A DNA stretch of 64,000 nucleotides from Stutzerimonas stutzeri (GCF_000952685.1 NZ_JYHV01000037.1:62001-126000); one strand, 5' to 3'. Counted from the stretch's first letter, positions 39,796 to 50,373 are shown. A program made the numbers and translations. Notes: a model not told the origin generated them from the sequence alone.

Positions 39796-41085
39796 ATGCT
39801 TTACACCTTCGTTCCGATATTGCTGTTGCGCACCCTGATTGCCGGATCAGCCCTGAGCATCATGGTCGCTTGCGCCGCCGAGCCCGCCATGCCGGACACA
39901 CCCGGTCAGCCGTTGCCGGCCAGTATTGAGCGCACCTCGAGCGAGCCGGCTGAATCCGCTCTGCCACAGCAAAGCTTCGCGCAGTGGCGCGACGCGTTTC
40001 GTAGTGAAGCCCTTCAGGCCGGGATATCCGCCCAGCTGTTTGACCGCGCCTTCGCAGGGGTAACACCTGATCCGAGCGTTATCACCGCCGATCGCAGCCA
40101 ACCGGAATTCACCCGACCGGTCTGGCGATACCTGGACGGCGCCCTTTCGCGACAACGCGTCGATGGCGGCAAACGACTGTTGAGCCAACATCAAGCGACG
40201 CTGGACGACATAGAAAAGCGCTACGGCGTCGACCGCACTACCCTGGTGGCGATCTGGGGGCTGGAAAGCAGCTATGGGCAAATCGTGGGTGACAAGGGCG
40301 TGATCCGCTCGCTGGCCACTCTCGCACACGAAGGTCGACGCCCCGACTTCGCCAAAAGCCAGCTGTTGGCAGCGCTGGAGATCCTTGACCACGGCGATGT
40401 CACTGCCGATCAACTGCGCGGCTCCTGGGCTGGTGCGATGGGCCAGACGCAGTTCATTCCGACCACCTATAACACCCACGCAGTGGATTTCGACGGGGAC
40501 GGCCGTCGGGATATCTGGAACAGTTCGGCCGATGCCCTGGCCTCGGCCGCGCATTATCTGCAGGCCTCAGGATGGAAAGCCGGACAGCCGTGGGGTTTCG
40601 AGGTCCGCCTGCCTGAAGCATTCGACTACGCACTGGCCGATAGCAACATCCGCAAGCCGTTGGCCGAATGGCGTCGCCTGGGCCTGAGCGGGCTGCCCGC
40701 AGGCATGGACGAAGCGAGCGCCAGCCTTTTGCTTCCTGCCGGTTACCGTGGCCCTGCGTTTCTGGTAATGGATAATTTTCGGGCGATCTTGCGCTACAAC
40801 AATTCGTCGTCCTATGCGTTGGCGATCGGCCTGCTGTCCGAGCGCTTCACCGGCGCGGGCCAAGTGCGCGCAAGCTGGCCGCAGGGTGAGCAGCCCCTGA
40901 GTCGTTCCGAGCGCCTTGAGCTGCAGGAGCGTCTGGCAAACCAAGGCTTCGATCCTGGCGCTGCCGACGGCATCATCGGGGCCAACACCCGAAATGCAAT
41001 CCGTAGTTTCCAACAACAGCTGGGCTGGCCCGCCGACGGTCACCCGACCCAGGAGTTGCTCGGCCGGCTGCGCGCAGAGCCTTAG
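39796..41085 (+). CDS. MltB-family lytic murein transglycosylase with peptidoglycan-binding domain (SltB3-like)
   Basis: A 429-residue exported enzyme. The signal peptide (about 1-26) ends IMVAC, an imperfect lipobox. The SLT_2 catalytic domain (about 60-345) has the catalytic glutamate in AIWGLESSYGQ and GSWAGAMGQTQFIPTTY. A PG_binding_1 domain (about 365-425) forms the C terminus, with GFDPGAADGIIGANTRNAIRSFQ. It cleaves peptidoglycan to anhydro-muropeptides. The ATG at 39796 is preferred for the signal peptide; a GTG at 39769 is in frame. Confidence 0.92.
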   Translation: MLYTFVPILLLRTLIAGSALSIMVACAAEPAMPDTPGQPLPASIERTSSEPAESALPQQSFAQWRDAFRSEALQAGISAQLFDRAFAGVTPDPSVITADRSQPEFTRPVWRYLDGALSRQRVDGGKRLLSQHQATLDDIEKRYGVDRTTLVAIWGLESSYGQIVGDKGVIRSLATLAHEGRRPDFAKSQLLAALEILDHGDVTADQLRGSWAGAMGQTQFIPTTYNTHAVDFDGDGRRDIWNSSADALASAAHYLQASGWKAGQPWGFEVRLPEAFDYALADSNIRKPLAEWRRLGLSGLPAGMDEASASLLLPAGYRGPAFLVMDNFRAILRYNNSSSYALAIGLLSERFTGAGQVRASWPQGEQPLSRSERLELQERLANQGFDPGAADGIIGANTRNAIRSFQQQLGWPADGHPTQELLGRLRAEP

Positions 41086-41087
41086 CG

Positions 41088-41116
41088 AGCGTGGCCGAAC
41101 GATTCGGCCACGCTTT
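41088..41116 (+). terminator. Terminator after the transglycosylase gene
   Basis: AGCGTGGCCGAA (41088-41099) pairs exactly with TTCGGCCACGCT (41103-41114) across a 3-base loop and is followed by TT. It begins 3 bases past the stop codon. Confidence 0.7.
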
Positions 41117-41374
41117 GCCCAGAGCCACACACTCCCGCGAGCAGTTGCGCAGCGTCGGGGCCTGTACTTGTCAGTAGTACAGCCCTCTGTTAGCCCCCAT
41201 GAAGCGCAGGTGTAGTTCAGCCGCGGGACAACACTGGCGACGCCACAGCACGGCCCCTGCGGCAGCCGACTGCACGCCTCGCAGGGCGGACTGAACGGTC
41301 AGCGCCTGTGATAAACTGCGCGGCGGCCACAAGCCGCCTCGTCCACGGAGCCTCTAGCGGAGCCCAGAAAGCCG

Positions 41375-42427
41375 ATGTCCGAAACCTCCCAGCCCAAGAC
41401 CGTTGCCAGCGGCGAAAAATTCCGCACCACCCAGGGCATCACCGCGATCAAGGACGGGCAGAAGCGCCGCGCCTCGAGCGAACCCCAGGTGTTCGAACCC
41501 AAGCCCAAGTGGCTGCGAGTCAAGGCACCCAGCGGTAGCCGCTTCGAAGCGGTCAAGCGTAATGTCGGCGAACACCGCCTGAGCACCGTATGCCAGGAAT
41601 CCCACTGCCCGAACATGGGCGAATGCTGGTCCAACGGCACAGCCACCATCATGCTGATGGGCTCGGTGTGCACCCGCGCGTGCCGCTTCTGCGCGGTGGA
41701 CACGGGCAACCCCAACGGCTGGCTGGATCAGGAAGAGCCACAGAACACAGCCAAGTCGGTGGAGCTGATGGCGCTGCGCTATATCGTGCTGACCTCGGTA
41801 GACCGCGACGACCTGGACGACGGCGGTGCCGCGCACTATGCCGCCTGTGTTCGCGCCATCAAGGAGCGCACCCCGCAAGTGGTCGTAGAGGCCCTGACCC
41901 CGGACTTCGACGGAGACCTGCAAGCCATCGAACGTGTAGCGGACTCTGGACTGGAGGTCTTCGCGCAGAACGTCGAGACGGTCAAACGCCTGACCCGTGA
42001 AGTGCGCGACCCCCGCGCCGGCTACGAGAAGACCTTGCGCGTGCTGGAGCATGCCAAGCGCCATCGTCCGAAGATGCTGACCAAGACCAGCCTGATGCTG
42101 GGCTTGGGAGAAAGCGACGAGGAAGTGCTGGAGACCATGGATGACCTGCGCGCCATCGGCGTGGACATCCTGACCCTTGGCCAGTACCTGCAGCCAACCC
42201 GCAACCACCTACCGGTCAAGCGCTGGGTCACCCCGGAAGAATTCAACCGTTTCCGCGAAATTGGCCTAGAAAAAGGCTTTATGGAAGTCGCCGCCGGCCC
42301 GCTGGTGCGCTCCAGCTACCGAGCCGACCGGGTATTCGAAAAGAACAACCTGGGACTGGCCGCTCCGGTGCCGGTTCCAGGCCAGCCGTTCGATAGCAGC
42401 CTGATTCCGACCCTCAATCTGAACTGA
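41375..42427 (+). CDS. lipA: Lipoyl synthase LipA
   Basis: A 350-residue radical-SAM enzyme. The auxiliary cluster cysteines lie in [15 protein letters not shown], the SAM cluster triad is in [10 protein letters not shown], and the C-terminal R-S-S-Y-RAD motif is present (VRSSYRADR). It inserts two sulfurs into octanoyl groups made by LipB, whose gene faces it. The preceding 289-base gap contains the upstream terminator and no evident gene. Confidence 0.97.
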   Translation: MSETSQPKTVASGEKFRTTQGITAIKDGQKRRASSEPQVFEPKPKWLRVKAPSGSRFEAVKRNVGEHRLSTVCQESHCPNMGECWSNGTATIMLMGSVCTRACRFCAVDTGNPNGWLDQEEPQNTAKSVELMALRYIVLTSVDRDDLDDGGAAHYAACVRAIKERTPQVVVEALTPDFDGDLQAIERVADSGLEVFAQNVETVKRLTREVRDPRAGYEKTLRVLEHAKRHRPKMLTKTSLMLGLGESDEEVLETMDDLRAIGVDILTLGQYLQPTRNHLPVKRWVTPEEFNRFREIGLEKGFMEVAAGPLVRSSYRADRVFEKNNLGLAAPVPVPGQPFDSSLIPTLNLN

Positions 42428-42438
42428 TCGGGTCGAAC

Positions 42439-42477
42439 AACGCCTGCCTTCAGGCCGAGCCTGGGGCAGGCGTTTTT
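42439..42477 (+). terminator. Rho-independent terminator of lipA
   Basis: AACGCCTGCC (42439-42448) pairs with GGCAGGCGTT (42465-42474) and is followed by a T run to 42477. It lies between the convergent lipA and lipB genes. Confidence 0.85.
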
Positions 42478-42523
42478 GTATCCGCATGCCTCGCCGCTCA
42501 GACTGAATAAGCACGCGCCCCAC

Positions 42524-43183
42524 CTAGCAGCCTATTACTGTACCCGCCAGGGTCTGCTGCTGCGCGTAGCCGAGGTGCTTGACCAGTTGTTCACGCAAGC
42601 GGGCGCTGACTTCGGAAAAGACTACAGGGCCAGCGATCAGATCAGCCAGCTGGGTCATGGCCATGCCGGCGTAGCCGCAGGGATTGATCCGCCCGAAGGG
42701 CTCCAGATCCATGTCCACATTGAGCGCCAGACCGTGAAATGAACGCCCGTTACGGATGCGTAGACCGAGCGAAGCGATCTTCGCTCCCTCGACATAGACG
42801 CCTGGCGCGTCGGGCTTGGAGATGGCCTGTACATCGTAGCTGGCCAGCAACTCGATAAGACTCTGCTCGATGCGACTGACCAGGTCTCGGACACCTATGC
42901 CTAGCCGTCTGACATCCAACAGCAGGTAGCACACCAGTTGCCCCGGGCCATGGTAGGTCACCTGCCCACCTCGGTCAGCCTGAATCACCGGAATGTCCCC
43001 GGGCAACAGCAGGTGCTCGGCCTTGCCGGCTTGTCCTTGGGTGAATACCGGCGGGTGCTGCAACAGCCAAATCTCGTCATCGGTGGCCGGCCCACGCTCA
43101 TTGGTGAAGCACTGCATCGCCTGCCAGGCAGTCTGATACTCCACCAGCCCGAGCTCGCGGACACCGAGCATCACCGCACCCAT
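42524..43183 (-). CDS. lipB: Octanoyltransferase LipB
   Basis: A 219-residue LipB. Conserved segments are [18 protein letters not shown], the catalytic lysine K135 (GAKIASLG) and the catalytic cysteine C169 (INPCGYAGM). It transfers octanoyl from ACP to lipoyl domains. It is the last gene of the minus-strand cluster and faces lipA. A second ATG at 43171 could be the true start; neither has a clear ribosome-binding site. Confidence 0.95.
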   Translation of the reverse strand: MGAVMLGVRELGLVEYQTAWQAMQCFTNERGPATDDEIWLLQHPPVFTQGQAGKAEHLLLPGDIPVIQADRGGQVTYHGPGQLVCYLLLDVRRLGIGVRDLVSRIEQSLIELLASYDVQAISKPDAPGVYVEGAKIASLGLRIRNGRSFHGLALNVDMDLEPFGRINPCGYAGMAMTQLADLIAGPVVFSEVSARLREQLVKHLGYAQQQTLAGTVIGC

Positions 43184-43259
43184 TTCCGAAGGCCAGCTCT
43201 ACATGCACCGCATACAAATGCTGTGACAATCAGACTTGCCGACAGCGGACAGCCACTCA

Positions 43260-43544
43260 TCAGAGCACCATATGCACGCGCCCGGTCGCGCGCAAATCCA
43301 CGTGAATCGCCTGCAACTGATCGACACTGGTCGCGGTGATCAACACCTGCACGGAGAGGAAGCGTCCGTTGCGGCTGTCGCGAGTCACCAGCGTGGTCTC
43401 GTCAAAATTCGGCGCATGCCGGCGGATCACTTCTATTACCGCCGCGCTGAAGCCCTCGCCCGCGTCGCCGATCACCTTGATCGGATAGCGCTCACAGGGA
43501 AATTCGATTTTTGGCGCAGGTGTTTCGCTTTTGCTTTCGGTCAT
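43260..43544 (-). CDS. ybeD: YbeD/DUF493 family protein
   Basis: A 94-residue protein of the DUF493 family with an ACT-like alpha-beta fold ([18 protein letters not shown]...[17 protein letters not shown]). Its function is unknown, but it is regularly found between dacA/dacC and lipB, as here. The ATG at 43544 gives the usual length; the open frame beyond it has no start signal. Confidence 0.92.
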   Translation of the reverse strand: MTESKSETPAPKIEFPCERYPIKVIGDAGEGFSAAVIEVIRRHAPNFDETTLVTRDSRNGRFLSVQVLITATSVDQLQAIHVDLRATGRVHMVL

Positions 43545-43605
43545 GGCGACGGACTCGTGATCCGTAAGCGCGCTCGGTGAGTAACCAGAGCGCACTCAGG
43601 TGGCA

Positions 43606-44763
43606 TCAATTGAAAAGATTGAAGAAGAACAGCTGAATGCTATCCCAGAAACGACGGAACAGCCCGCCCTCCTCCACGGCCTCCAAGGCTATCAGATCGG
43701 TGCTCTGCAGCACCTGACCATCAAGAGTGACCTCGACTTTGCCCACTACATCGCCCTGCTGAATAGGCGCTGTCAGTTCCGGGTTGAAGGTCAGCCCGGC
43801 CTGCAGCTTGTCCATCTGTCCGCGAGGAAGGGTCAGGGTCAGATCATTCGCCAAGCCGGCACTGATCTGATCTTGCTGGCCCTTCCAGACCCGGGACTTC
43901 GCCAGTTCGACGCCCGTCTGGTAGAAGGTCCGGGTTTCAAAGAAGCGGAAGCCGTAGGTCAGCAGCTTTTGCGTCTCGGCCGCGCGAGCCTGCTCGCTAT
44001 TGGTGCCGAACACGACACTGATCAGACGCATACCATCGCGCACTGCGGAAGCTACCAGGCAGTAGCCCGCCTCCTCGGTATGCCCGGTTTTCAGGCCATC
44101 GACGGTCTTGTCACGCCACAGCAGCAGGTTACGGTTGGGCTGCTTGATGTTGTTCCAGAAGAATTCCTTCTGGGCGTAGATATCATAGTGCGCCGGATCT
44201 TCGTAAATGATCGCGCGGGCTAGCTTGGCCATGTCGGCCGCTGAAGAATAATGTTCCGGATGGGGAAGCCCAGTGGCATTCATGAAGTGGGTGTTGCTCA
44301 TGCCCAACCGCTGCGCCGTGCTGTTCATCAGGTCGGCGAAGGCCTCTTCGCTGCCAGCGATGTGCTCAGCCATCGCTACACTGGCGTCGTTGCCGGACTG
44401 GATGATGATGCCATGCAGCAGATCGTCGACCGAAACCTGCGTGTTGACCTGAATAAACATCCGCGAACCACCGGTACGCCAGGCCTTTTCGCTGACAGTG
44501 ACCATGTCGCTGCCGGAAATCTGACCCTTCTTTATCTCCAGCGTGGCGATATAAGCCGTCATCAACTTGGTCAGGCTGGCCGGCGGCAGACGCTCGTCAC
44601 CCCCGGCCTCGACCAGTACCTTGCCGCTGGCCGCATCCATCAGGACGTAGGACTTCGCCGCCAGCTGCGGCGGTGACGGAATGATCGGCTCGGCCCAGGC
44701 GACCGGCGCTACGAGCAGCACGGTAAGGAGGAACAGTCGGTGCACGAGGGTGGTGATAGTCAT
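43606..44763 (-). CDS. dacC: D-alanyl-D-alanine carboxypeptidase (PBP5/6 family)
   Basis: A 385-residue low-molecular-mass penicillin-binding protein. Signal peptide about 1-24, then active-site SxxK at S63-K66, SGN at 123-125 and KTG at 225-227. A PBP5_C domain follows, and a C-terminal amphipathic helix (RRFWDSIQLFFFNLF) anchors it to the inner membrane. It trims the terminal D-Ala of peptidoglycan stem peptides. GAGAG precedes the ATG at 44763. Confidence 0.96.
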   Translation of the reverse strand: MTITTLVHRLFLLTVLLVAPVAWAEPIIPSPPQLAAKSYVLMDAASGKVLVEAGGDERLPPASLTKLMTAYIATLEIKKGQISGSDMVTVSEKAWRTGGSRMFIQVNTQVSVDDLLHGIIIQSGNDASVAMAEHIAGSEEAFADLMNSTAQRLGMSNTHFMNATGLPHPEHYSSAADMAKLARAIIYEDPAHYDIYAQKEFFWNNIKQPNRNLLLWRDKTVDGLKTGHTEEAGYCLVASAVRDGMRLISVVFGTNSEQARAAETQKLLTYGFRFFETRTFYQTGVELAKSRVWKGQQDQISAGLANDLTLTLPRGQMDKLQAGLTFNPELTAPIQQGDVVGKVEVTLDGQVLQSTDLIALEAVEEGGLFRRFWDSIQLFFFNLFN

Positions 44764-44840
44764 TGCTCTCTCAGAAATTGATGTTGGCAAAAATGATGTC
44801 GAATCGGTGCCGCTTTATCCAGCAAGGAAGCGTGCAAGCG

Positions 44841-45830
44841 TCAATCGTCACGTACGCGCCGCGGGTTTCCCAAATTTGCGAGACGGACGCTCTGTTCGAG
44901 CTGCGCCGCTTCATCCGCTGAGTCGATTGGTCCAAGGCGCACCCGGTGCAGAATCTGTTCCTGATGAACCACCGAGCTCACGAATACCGGGGCAGCAGTT
45001 ATGCTGCTGAGCTTGTCACGCAACAGTTGGGCGGCGTCCGGGTTGGCAAATGCACCGACCTGAAGAAAGACCCCTGGTCTGGCTGAGGTCGACTTGTCGC
45101 GACGTTCGACCTGGACTGGCAAGGTTGCAGCGGCATGCTGTGCCGGGGGCGGCGCGTACTGCTCGACAGGCTGTGAAAGCGCGCGACCGGAGGGCTTGCT
45201 GGTCACTTTCTGCGGCTGCGCCAGCACCATCGGTGCCGGCCGGCCACGTTCGGCCCACCACTGTTCGGGGTCGATCCCTTCGACCTTGACCCGTGCTGTC
45301 CCGGTCTCCGCGTAGCCCAGCTTTTTCGCTGCGGCGAAGGACAAGTCGATGATCCGATCCGAGTAAAAAGGCCCACGGTCGTTGACCCGCAGCACCACCG
45401 TCTTGCCATTGTCGAGGTTGGTAACTCTCACGTAGCTGGGCAGCGGCAACGTCTTGTGTGCCGCGCTCATGCCGTACAGATCGTACTTCTCGCCATTGGC
45501 GGTCGGCTGACCGTGGAATTTGGTGCCGTACCATGAAGCGGTGCCGGTCGCACGGTAGTTACGACTGTCGCCCAGCGGGTAATAGGTCTTGCCCAGCACG
45601 GTGTAGGGATTGGCCTTGAACGGCCCGTTATGCGGCATCGGTGTCGCATCGGGGATACTGGAAACATCGACGTCCCACCATGGGGCGCCGTCCTTGTGAG
45701 GCCGTGAATAATCAGCAGGGCCGCTCATACCCACACTCGGAGCAGGCGCTGGCGATTGCGACTTCGGCGGGGAGGAGCAACCCGCGCCGAGGGCAGCGAC
45801 GGCTATCGCCGCCAACAAACGAATTCTCAT
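44841..45830 (-). CDS. rlpA: Septal-ring lytic transglycosylase RlpA
   Basis: A 329-residue lipoprotein (lipobox cysteine C18 in ALGAGC). The double-psi beta-barrel domain (about 90-185) contains ASWYGTKFHGQPTANGE and VNDRGPFYSDRIIDLS. A proline-rich linker leads to a SPOR domain (about 250-325; FLQVGAFANPDAAQLL) that targets denuded glycan at the septum. In Pseudomonas RlpA cleaves naked glycan strands. Its start overlaps the mltB stop by 4 bases. Confidence 0.95.
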   Translation of the reverse strand: MRIRLLAAIAVAALGAGCSSPPKSQSPAPAPSVGMSGPADYSRPHKDGAPWWDVDVSSIPDATPMPHNGPFKANPYTVLGKTYYPLGDSRNYRATGTASWYGTKFHGQPTANGEKYDLYGMSAAHKTLPLPSYVRVTNLDNGKTVVLRVNDRGPFYSDRIIDLSFAAAKKLGYAETGTARVKVEGIDPEQWWAERGRPAPMVLAQPQKVTSKPSGRALSQPVEQYAPPPAQHAAATLPVQVERRDKSTSARPGVFLQVGAFANPDAAQLLRDKLSSITAAPVFVSSVVHQEQILHRVRLGPIDSADEAAQLEQSVRLANLGNPRRVRDD

Positions 45831-46852
45831 GGCATGTCCCGCGCCTGAACCATCTGCTCGGCGAGCTGGTGCACCGCCAAGGCGTACATCACGCTACGGT
45901 TGTAGCGCGTGATGACATAGAAATTAGGCAAGCCTACCCAATATTCGTCGCCTTCGGCACCGTCCAGACGGAAAGCCGTTACCGCGGTGTCATCAGCCGT
46001 CTGCGTCTCGGCCTGCCATTGCCAGCCGAGTTCACGCAGCTCAGCCGCATTCTTTACCGGTTCGAGGCCCTCGGTCAGGCCCTCGTCGTACCGCTCACCC
46101 TTGACGGTCGCCCGTGCCACTACTGGTGCATCGGTAATCCAACCGTGCTGTTTGAAATAGTTGGCGGCGCTTCCGATGGCATCGACCGGGTTCTTCCAGA
46201 TGTCGATATGACCGTCGGCGTCGAAGTCCACAGCGTAGGCGCGAAAGCTGCTCGGCATGAATTGCGGCAGGCCCATCGCCCCGGCATAGGAACCGGTGAG
46301 GGTCAGCGGGTCGACCTGCTCCTCACGCGCCAGCAACAGGAACTCCTTGAGCTGCTGACGGAAGAACGGCTGGCGCGGCGGATAATCGAAGCCCAGCGTG
46401 GACAGGGCATCGATAACACGATAGTTGCCGGTGTTGCGGCCGTAAAAGGTTTCGACGCCAATGATCGCGACGATGACCTCGGCCGGCACGCCATATTCCT
46501 TCTCAGCGCGCGTAAGCGCAGCCTCGTTTTCGCGCCAGAAATCGATCCCCTGGGCGATTCGCGAATCGGTGATGAAGATCGGTCGATATTCGCTCCAGGG
46601 TTTGACCCGCTCTGCCGGCCGAGAGATGGCGTCAAGAATCGCCTGTTTGCGCTCCGCCTGGGCCAGCATTTCAACCAGTTGCTCGCTGGCAAACCCGTAA
46701 TCCTGAGTCATTTCTCGAACGAACTCGGCGACCTTCTCGCCCTGGTAATCGGCAGCGAAAGCTCCAGGAGAATTGGTGAACACACCGAAAAGACCTGCTC
46801 CGCAGAGCACTCGCGCCAACCAGCCACGTCGTAATGGATTCAAGAAATTCAC
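45827..46852 (-). CDS. mltB: MltB-family lytic murein transglycosylase
   Basis: About 341 residues: an exported SLT_2 transglycosylase with catalytic glutamate in AIIGVETFYGRNTGNY and the GSYAGAMGLPQFMPSSF segment. It has no C-terminal peptidoglycan-binding module. The N terminus is uncertain. A GTG at 46852 gives a clean signal peptide (MNFLNPLRRGWLARVL...) and lies just after the rodA stop; a GTG at 46876 would overlap rodA by 19 bases. It belongs to the elongation/cell-wall operon. Confidence 0.93.
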   Translation of the reverse strand: MNFLNPLRRGWLARVLCGAGLFGVFTNSPGAFAADYQGEKVAEFVREMTQDYGFASEQLVEMLAQAERKQAILDAISRPAERVKPWSEYRPIFITDSRIAQGIDFWRENEAALTRAEKEYGVPAEVIVAIIGVETFYGRNTGNYRVIDALSTLGFDYPPRQPFFRQQLKEFLLLAREEQVDPLTLTGSYAGAMGLPQFMPSSFRAYAVDFDADGHIDIWKNPVDAIGSAANYFKQHGWITDAPVVARATVKGERYDEGLTEGLEPVKNAAELRELGWQWQAETQTADDTAVTAFRLDGAEGDEYWVGLPNFYVITRYNRSVMYALAVHQLAEQMVQARDMP

Positions 46853-46857
46853 TCTAT

Positions 46858-48003
46858 TCAAACCTGCGTGATCCACTTGCGGTGGGTGTGGATCGACATC
46901 AAAACCCCGAACCCCGATAGCAGGGTCACCAATGAAGTGCCGCCAAAACTGATAAAGGGCAGCGGCACCCCTACGACCGGCAGTAGCCCGCTGACCATAC
47001 CGATATTGACGAAAACATATACGAAGAACGTCATGGTAAGCGCGCCGGCAAGCAACTTGCCAAACAGCGTCTGCGCCTGAACCGTGATAACCAGCCCCCG
47101 GGAGATCAGCAGCAAATACACCAACAGCAACAGACAGACGCCGACCAGACCGAACTCTTCGGCTAGGACCGCAATGATAAAGTCCGTATGGCTTTCGGGC
47201 AAAAAATCCAGATGTGACTGGGTACCCATCAGCCAGCCTTTGCCGAACACTCCGCCCGAGCCAATCGCCGCCTTCGACTGGATGATATTCCAGCCGGTTC
47301 CCAGGGGATCGCTCTCCGGATCGAGAAAGGTATGTACGCGTTGCTTCTGGTAGTTATGCAGGACGAAATACCACATGGCCACAGCAACCGGCACCAGAGC
47401 TGCAATCGCCCCAAGGATCCAGCGCCAGCGCAGCCCGGCGATGAACAGCACGAACGCGCCAGAAACCAGTACCAGCATCGATGTGCCCAAATCAGGTTGT
47501 TTGAGAATCAGCACAAAGGGCGTCAGGATGAGCCCCAGGCTGACCAGGGTGTGCTTGATCCCTGGCGGCAAGGCGCGAGCGGACAGATACCAGGCGATCG
47601 TCATCGGCATGATGATCTTCATGAACTCGGACGGCTGAAAGCGAATCACGCCGGGAATACTGATCCAGCGAGTCGCGCCCATCGCCGTGTACCCGACGAA
47701 GTCCACCGCCACCAGCAGCGCGACGACGAGCAGATAGCCGAGAGGAACCCAGCGCGCCATGAATCGCGGCTCCAATTGCGCAATGACCACCATGGCGCCC
47801 AGGCCGATGCCGTAAGAGGTGGCCTGCTTGAGCAGCAAGTCCCAGTTCTTGCCACCCGCCGAATAGAGGACGAACAGGCTGCCCGCCGCCAGTAGCAACA
47901 ACAGCAGCAGCAACACGCCATCGATGTGCATGCGTTGCAGCAGCGTCGCTCGCCGGCGCATCACATCGGAGGTCGAAATCGTACGATCGAATGCTCCGCT
48001 CAT
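46858..48003 (-). CDS. rodA: Rod-shape peptidoglycan polymerase RodA
   Basis: A 381-residue SEDS glycosyltransferase with about ten membrane helices. HTDFIIAVLAEEFGLVG, with the conserved acidic residue of the SEDS active site, and GVPLPFISFGGTS are diagnostic. It polymerises lipid II with PBP2 in the elongasome. Its start overlaps the mrdA stop by 4 bases, keeping the pair coupled. Confidence 0.96.
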   Translation of the reverse strand: MSGAFDRTISTSDVMRRRATLLQRMHIDGVLLLLLLLLAAGSLFVLYSAGGKNWDLLLKQATSYGIGLGAMVVIAQLEPRFMARWVPLGYLLVVALLVAVDFVGYTAMGATRWISIPGVIRFQPSEFMKIIMPMTIAWYLSARALPPGIKHTLVSLGLILTPFVLILKQPDLGTSMLVLVSGAFVLFIAGLRWRWILGAIAALVPVAVAMWYFVLHNYQKQRVHTFLDPESDPLGTGWNIIQSKAAIGSGGVFGKGWLMGTQSHLDFLPESHTDFIIAVLAEEFGLVGVCLLLLVYLLLISRGLVITVQAQTLFGKLLAGALTMTFFVYVFVNIGMVSGLLPVVGVPLPFISFGGTSLVTLLSGFGVLMSIHTHRKWITQV

Positions 48004-49889
48004 GGCTTAGGTCCTTCGGCCGTCAGCGGGGGGGCGAACTCGGCCTTCAGCTCGCCCGCTTCGTTCAGCAACCAGGCATCCATGACCTGTTTGGCCACCG
48101 GTGCCGCAACACCGGAACCGGACTCTCCGTTCTCGACCATGACGGCTACCGCGATCTGTGGGTCGTGCACCGGCGCGAAGGCAACAAACAACGCGTGGTC
48201 ACGGTGCCGTTCGGCAAGCTTGCCGCTGTCGTACCGCTCCCCCTGCTTGATGGCAACGACTTGTGCGGTCCCGCTTTTGCCGGCGATGCGATACTGAGCC
48301 GTATCACCGACCTTCTTAGCGGTGCCGCGTGCGCCGTGCAGGACCTTTTCCATACCGCCGATCGCTGCATCCCAATAACGCGGGTCACGCAGCCGAATGT
48401 CCGGCACAGGCTCGGGATCGACGGGTGCAACGCCCTCGATGCTCTTCGCCAGATGCGGGCGAATCCATTTGCCGTGATTCGCCATCAGCGCGGTCGCCTG
48501 GGCCAGTTGCAACGGCGTGGCCTGCATATAGCCCTGCCCAATGCCCAGGATGACGGTTTCGCCGGGATACCAGGCCTGACGGTAGCGCGCGCGCTTCCAT
48601 TCACGCGACGGCATCAGGCCAGCGGTTTCCTCGAACATGTCCAGCGCCACGCGTTGACCGATGCCAAAGCGGGTCATGTACTCGTGCATCCGGTCGATGC
48701 CCATCTTGTGGGCCAGATCGTAAAAATAGGTATCGTTGGAACGATAGATCGCCGTCTCCAGGTTCACCCAGCCGTCGCCGCCGCGGTTCCAGTTACGGTA
48801 CTTATGCTTCACGTTCGGAAGCTGGAAGAAACCGGGATCGAACACTTTGGCATCTTCGGTGGTGACGCCGGAATCGAGACCGGCGATCGCCATCATCGGT
48901 TTGATCGTCGACCCGGGTGGATACAGGCCGCGCAGCACGCGATTGAACAACGGCTGGTCAATCGAGTCACGCAGTTCACCGTATGCCTTGAAGCTGATAC
49001 CAGTGACAAACAGATTGGGATCGAAACTCGGCTGGCTGACCATCGCCAGTACCTCGCCGGTTGCCGGCTGCAGTGCCACGATAGCGCCTCGACGGCCGGC
49101 CAACGCGGCTTCGGCCGCCTTTTGCAGCTCCAGATCGAGCGTCAGGGTGATGTCCTTGCCCGGAATCGGATCAGTGCGTTTGAGCACCCGTAACACCCGC
49201 CCGCGAGCGTTTGTTTCGACCTCCTCGTAGCCCACCTGCCCATGCAAGGAGTCTTCATAAAAGCGCTCGATGCCGGTCTTGCCGATATGGTGGGTACCGC
49301 TGTAGTTGACCGGATCGAGTTGTTTGACCTCCGCCTCGTTGATCCGACCGACGTAGCCGACCGAGTGCGCGAAGTGCTCGCCCTGCGGGTAATGCCGAAC
49401 CAGCTGCGCCGCGACCTCGACGCCGGGCAGACGGAACTGGTCAACTGCGATGCGCGCGATCTGCTCCTCCGACAGCTCATACATGATCGGCACCGGTTCG
49501 AAAGGCCGCCGCCCCTGCAATACCCGCTTTTCGAAGAGCTCGCGCTCTTCGCTCGACAACGCCAGCACCTCCACCACGGTATCCAATGTCTTACGCCAAT
49601 CTTCGGCGCGCTCGCGAGTCACCGTCAGACTGAAGCTTGGGCGGTTATCGGCGATGATCTTGCCGGTCCGATCGAAGATCAGCCCCCGGTTGGGCGGGAT
49701 CGGCTGGACATGGACGCGGTTGTTTTCCGAGAGCGTCGAATGGTACTGGTACTGAACGACCTGAAGGTAATACAGGCGTGCAACCAACAGGCTAATCAGC
49801 AGCAAGACCAGCGCCCCACCCACGAGCACGCGCTGACGCACCAGGCGGGCGTCTTTTTCGTGGTCCTTGAGGGGGATCGGCTGGGACAT
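48000..49889 (-). CDS. mrdA: Penicillin-binding protein 2 (elongation transpeptidase)
   Basis: A 629-residue class B PBP. One N-terminal membrane helix (about 22-44), a pedestal/dimerisation domain, and a transpeptidase domain with active-site S327 and K330 (PPGSTIKPM), SxN and KSGTAQ. It cross-links lateral-wall peptidoglycan with RodA and is the target of mecillinam. It follows rlmH by 16 bases. Confidence 0.96.
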   Translation of the reverse strand: MSQPIPLKDHEKDARLVRQRVLVGGALVLLLISLLVARLYYLQVVQYQYHSTLSENNRVHVQPIPPNRGLIFDRTGKIIADNRPSFSLTVTRERAEDWRKTLDTVVEVLALSSEERELFEKRVLQGRRPFEPVPIMYELSEEQIARIAVDQFRLPGVEVAAQLVRHYPQGEHFAHSVGYVGRINEAEVKQLDPVNYSGTHHIGKTGIERFYEDSLHGQVGYEEVETNARGRVLRVLKRTDPIPGKDITLTLDLELQKAAEAALAGRRGAIVALQPATGEVLAMVSQPSFDPNLFVTGISFKAYGELRDSIDQPLFNRVLRGLYPPGSTIKPMMAIAGLDSGVTTEDAKVFDPGFFQLPNVKHKYRNWNRGGDGWVNLETAIYRSNDTYFYDLAHKMGIDRMHEYMTRFGIGQRVALDMFEETAGLMPSREWKRARYRQAWYPGETVILGIGQGYMQATPLQLAQATALMANHGKWIRPHLAKSIEGVAPVDPEPVPDIRLRDPRYWDAAIGGMEKVLHGARGTAKKVGDTAQYRIAGKSGTAQVVAIKQGERYDSGKLAERHRDHALFVAFAPVHDPQIAVAVMVENGESGSGVAAPVAKQVMDAWLLNEAGELKAEFAPPLTAEGPKP

Positions 49890-49905
49890 CTTGGCTTTGG
49901 CTGTA

Positions 49906-50373
49906 CTACTTGTGGTAAGGGTGACCCGACAGCAACGTCCAGGCGCGATAGATCTGCTCGCCGATGAGAATGCGTACCAGCGGATGTGGCAAAGTCAGCG
50001 GCGACAACGACCAGCGTTGTTCACTGCGCGCGCAGACCTCGGGCGCCAGCCCCTCCGGCCCGCCCACCATCAGGTTGACGTTGCGCGCATCGAGCCGCCA
50101 ACGCTCTAACTCGGATGCCAGCTGCTCCGTACTCCACGACCGCCCCGTCACTTCCAGTGTGACGATTCGCTCGCCAGGCTGGACCTTCGCCAGCATGGCC
50201 TCGCCTTCCTGACGAATCAACCGCGCCACGTCGGCATTCTTGCCGCGCGTGTTAAGCGATATTTCGTGCAGCTCTAGCGGCAGTTCGGCAGGCAGACGTT
50301 TAGCGTACTCGTGCCAACCGTCTTCTACCCAACGCGGCATCTTGGAGCCCACCGCGACCAGCTTGATCCGCAT
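49906..50373 (-). CDS. rlmH: 23S rRNA pseudouridine-1915 N3-methyltransferase RlmH
   Basis: A 155-residue SPOUT methyltransferase, full family length. [19 protein letters not shown] opens the protein, and the trefoil-knot cofactor site is [14 protein letters not shown]...[22 protein letters not shown]. It methylates the pseudouridine at 1915 of 23S rRNA on assembled ribosomes. The ATG at 50373 is chosen to match the family. Confidence 0.97.
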   Translation of the reverse strand: MRIKLVAVGSKMPRWVEDGWHEYAKRLPAELPLELHEISLNTRGKNADVARLIRQEGEAMLAKVQPGERIVTLEVTGRSWSTEQLASELERWRLDARNVNLMVGGPEGLAPEVCARSEQRWSLSPLTLPHPLVRILIGEQIYRAWTLLSGHPYHK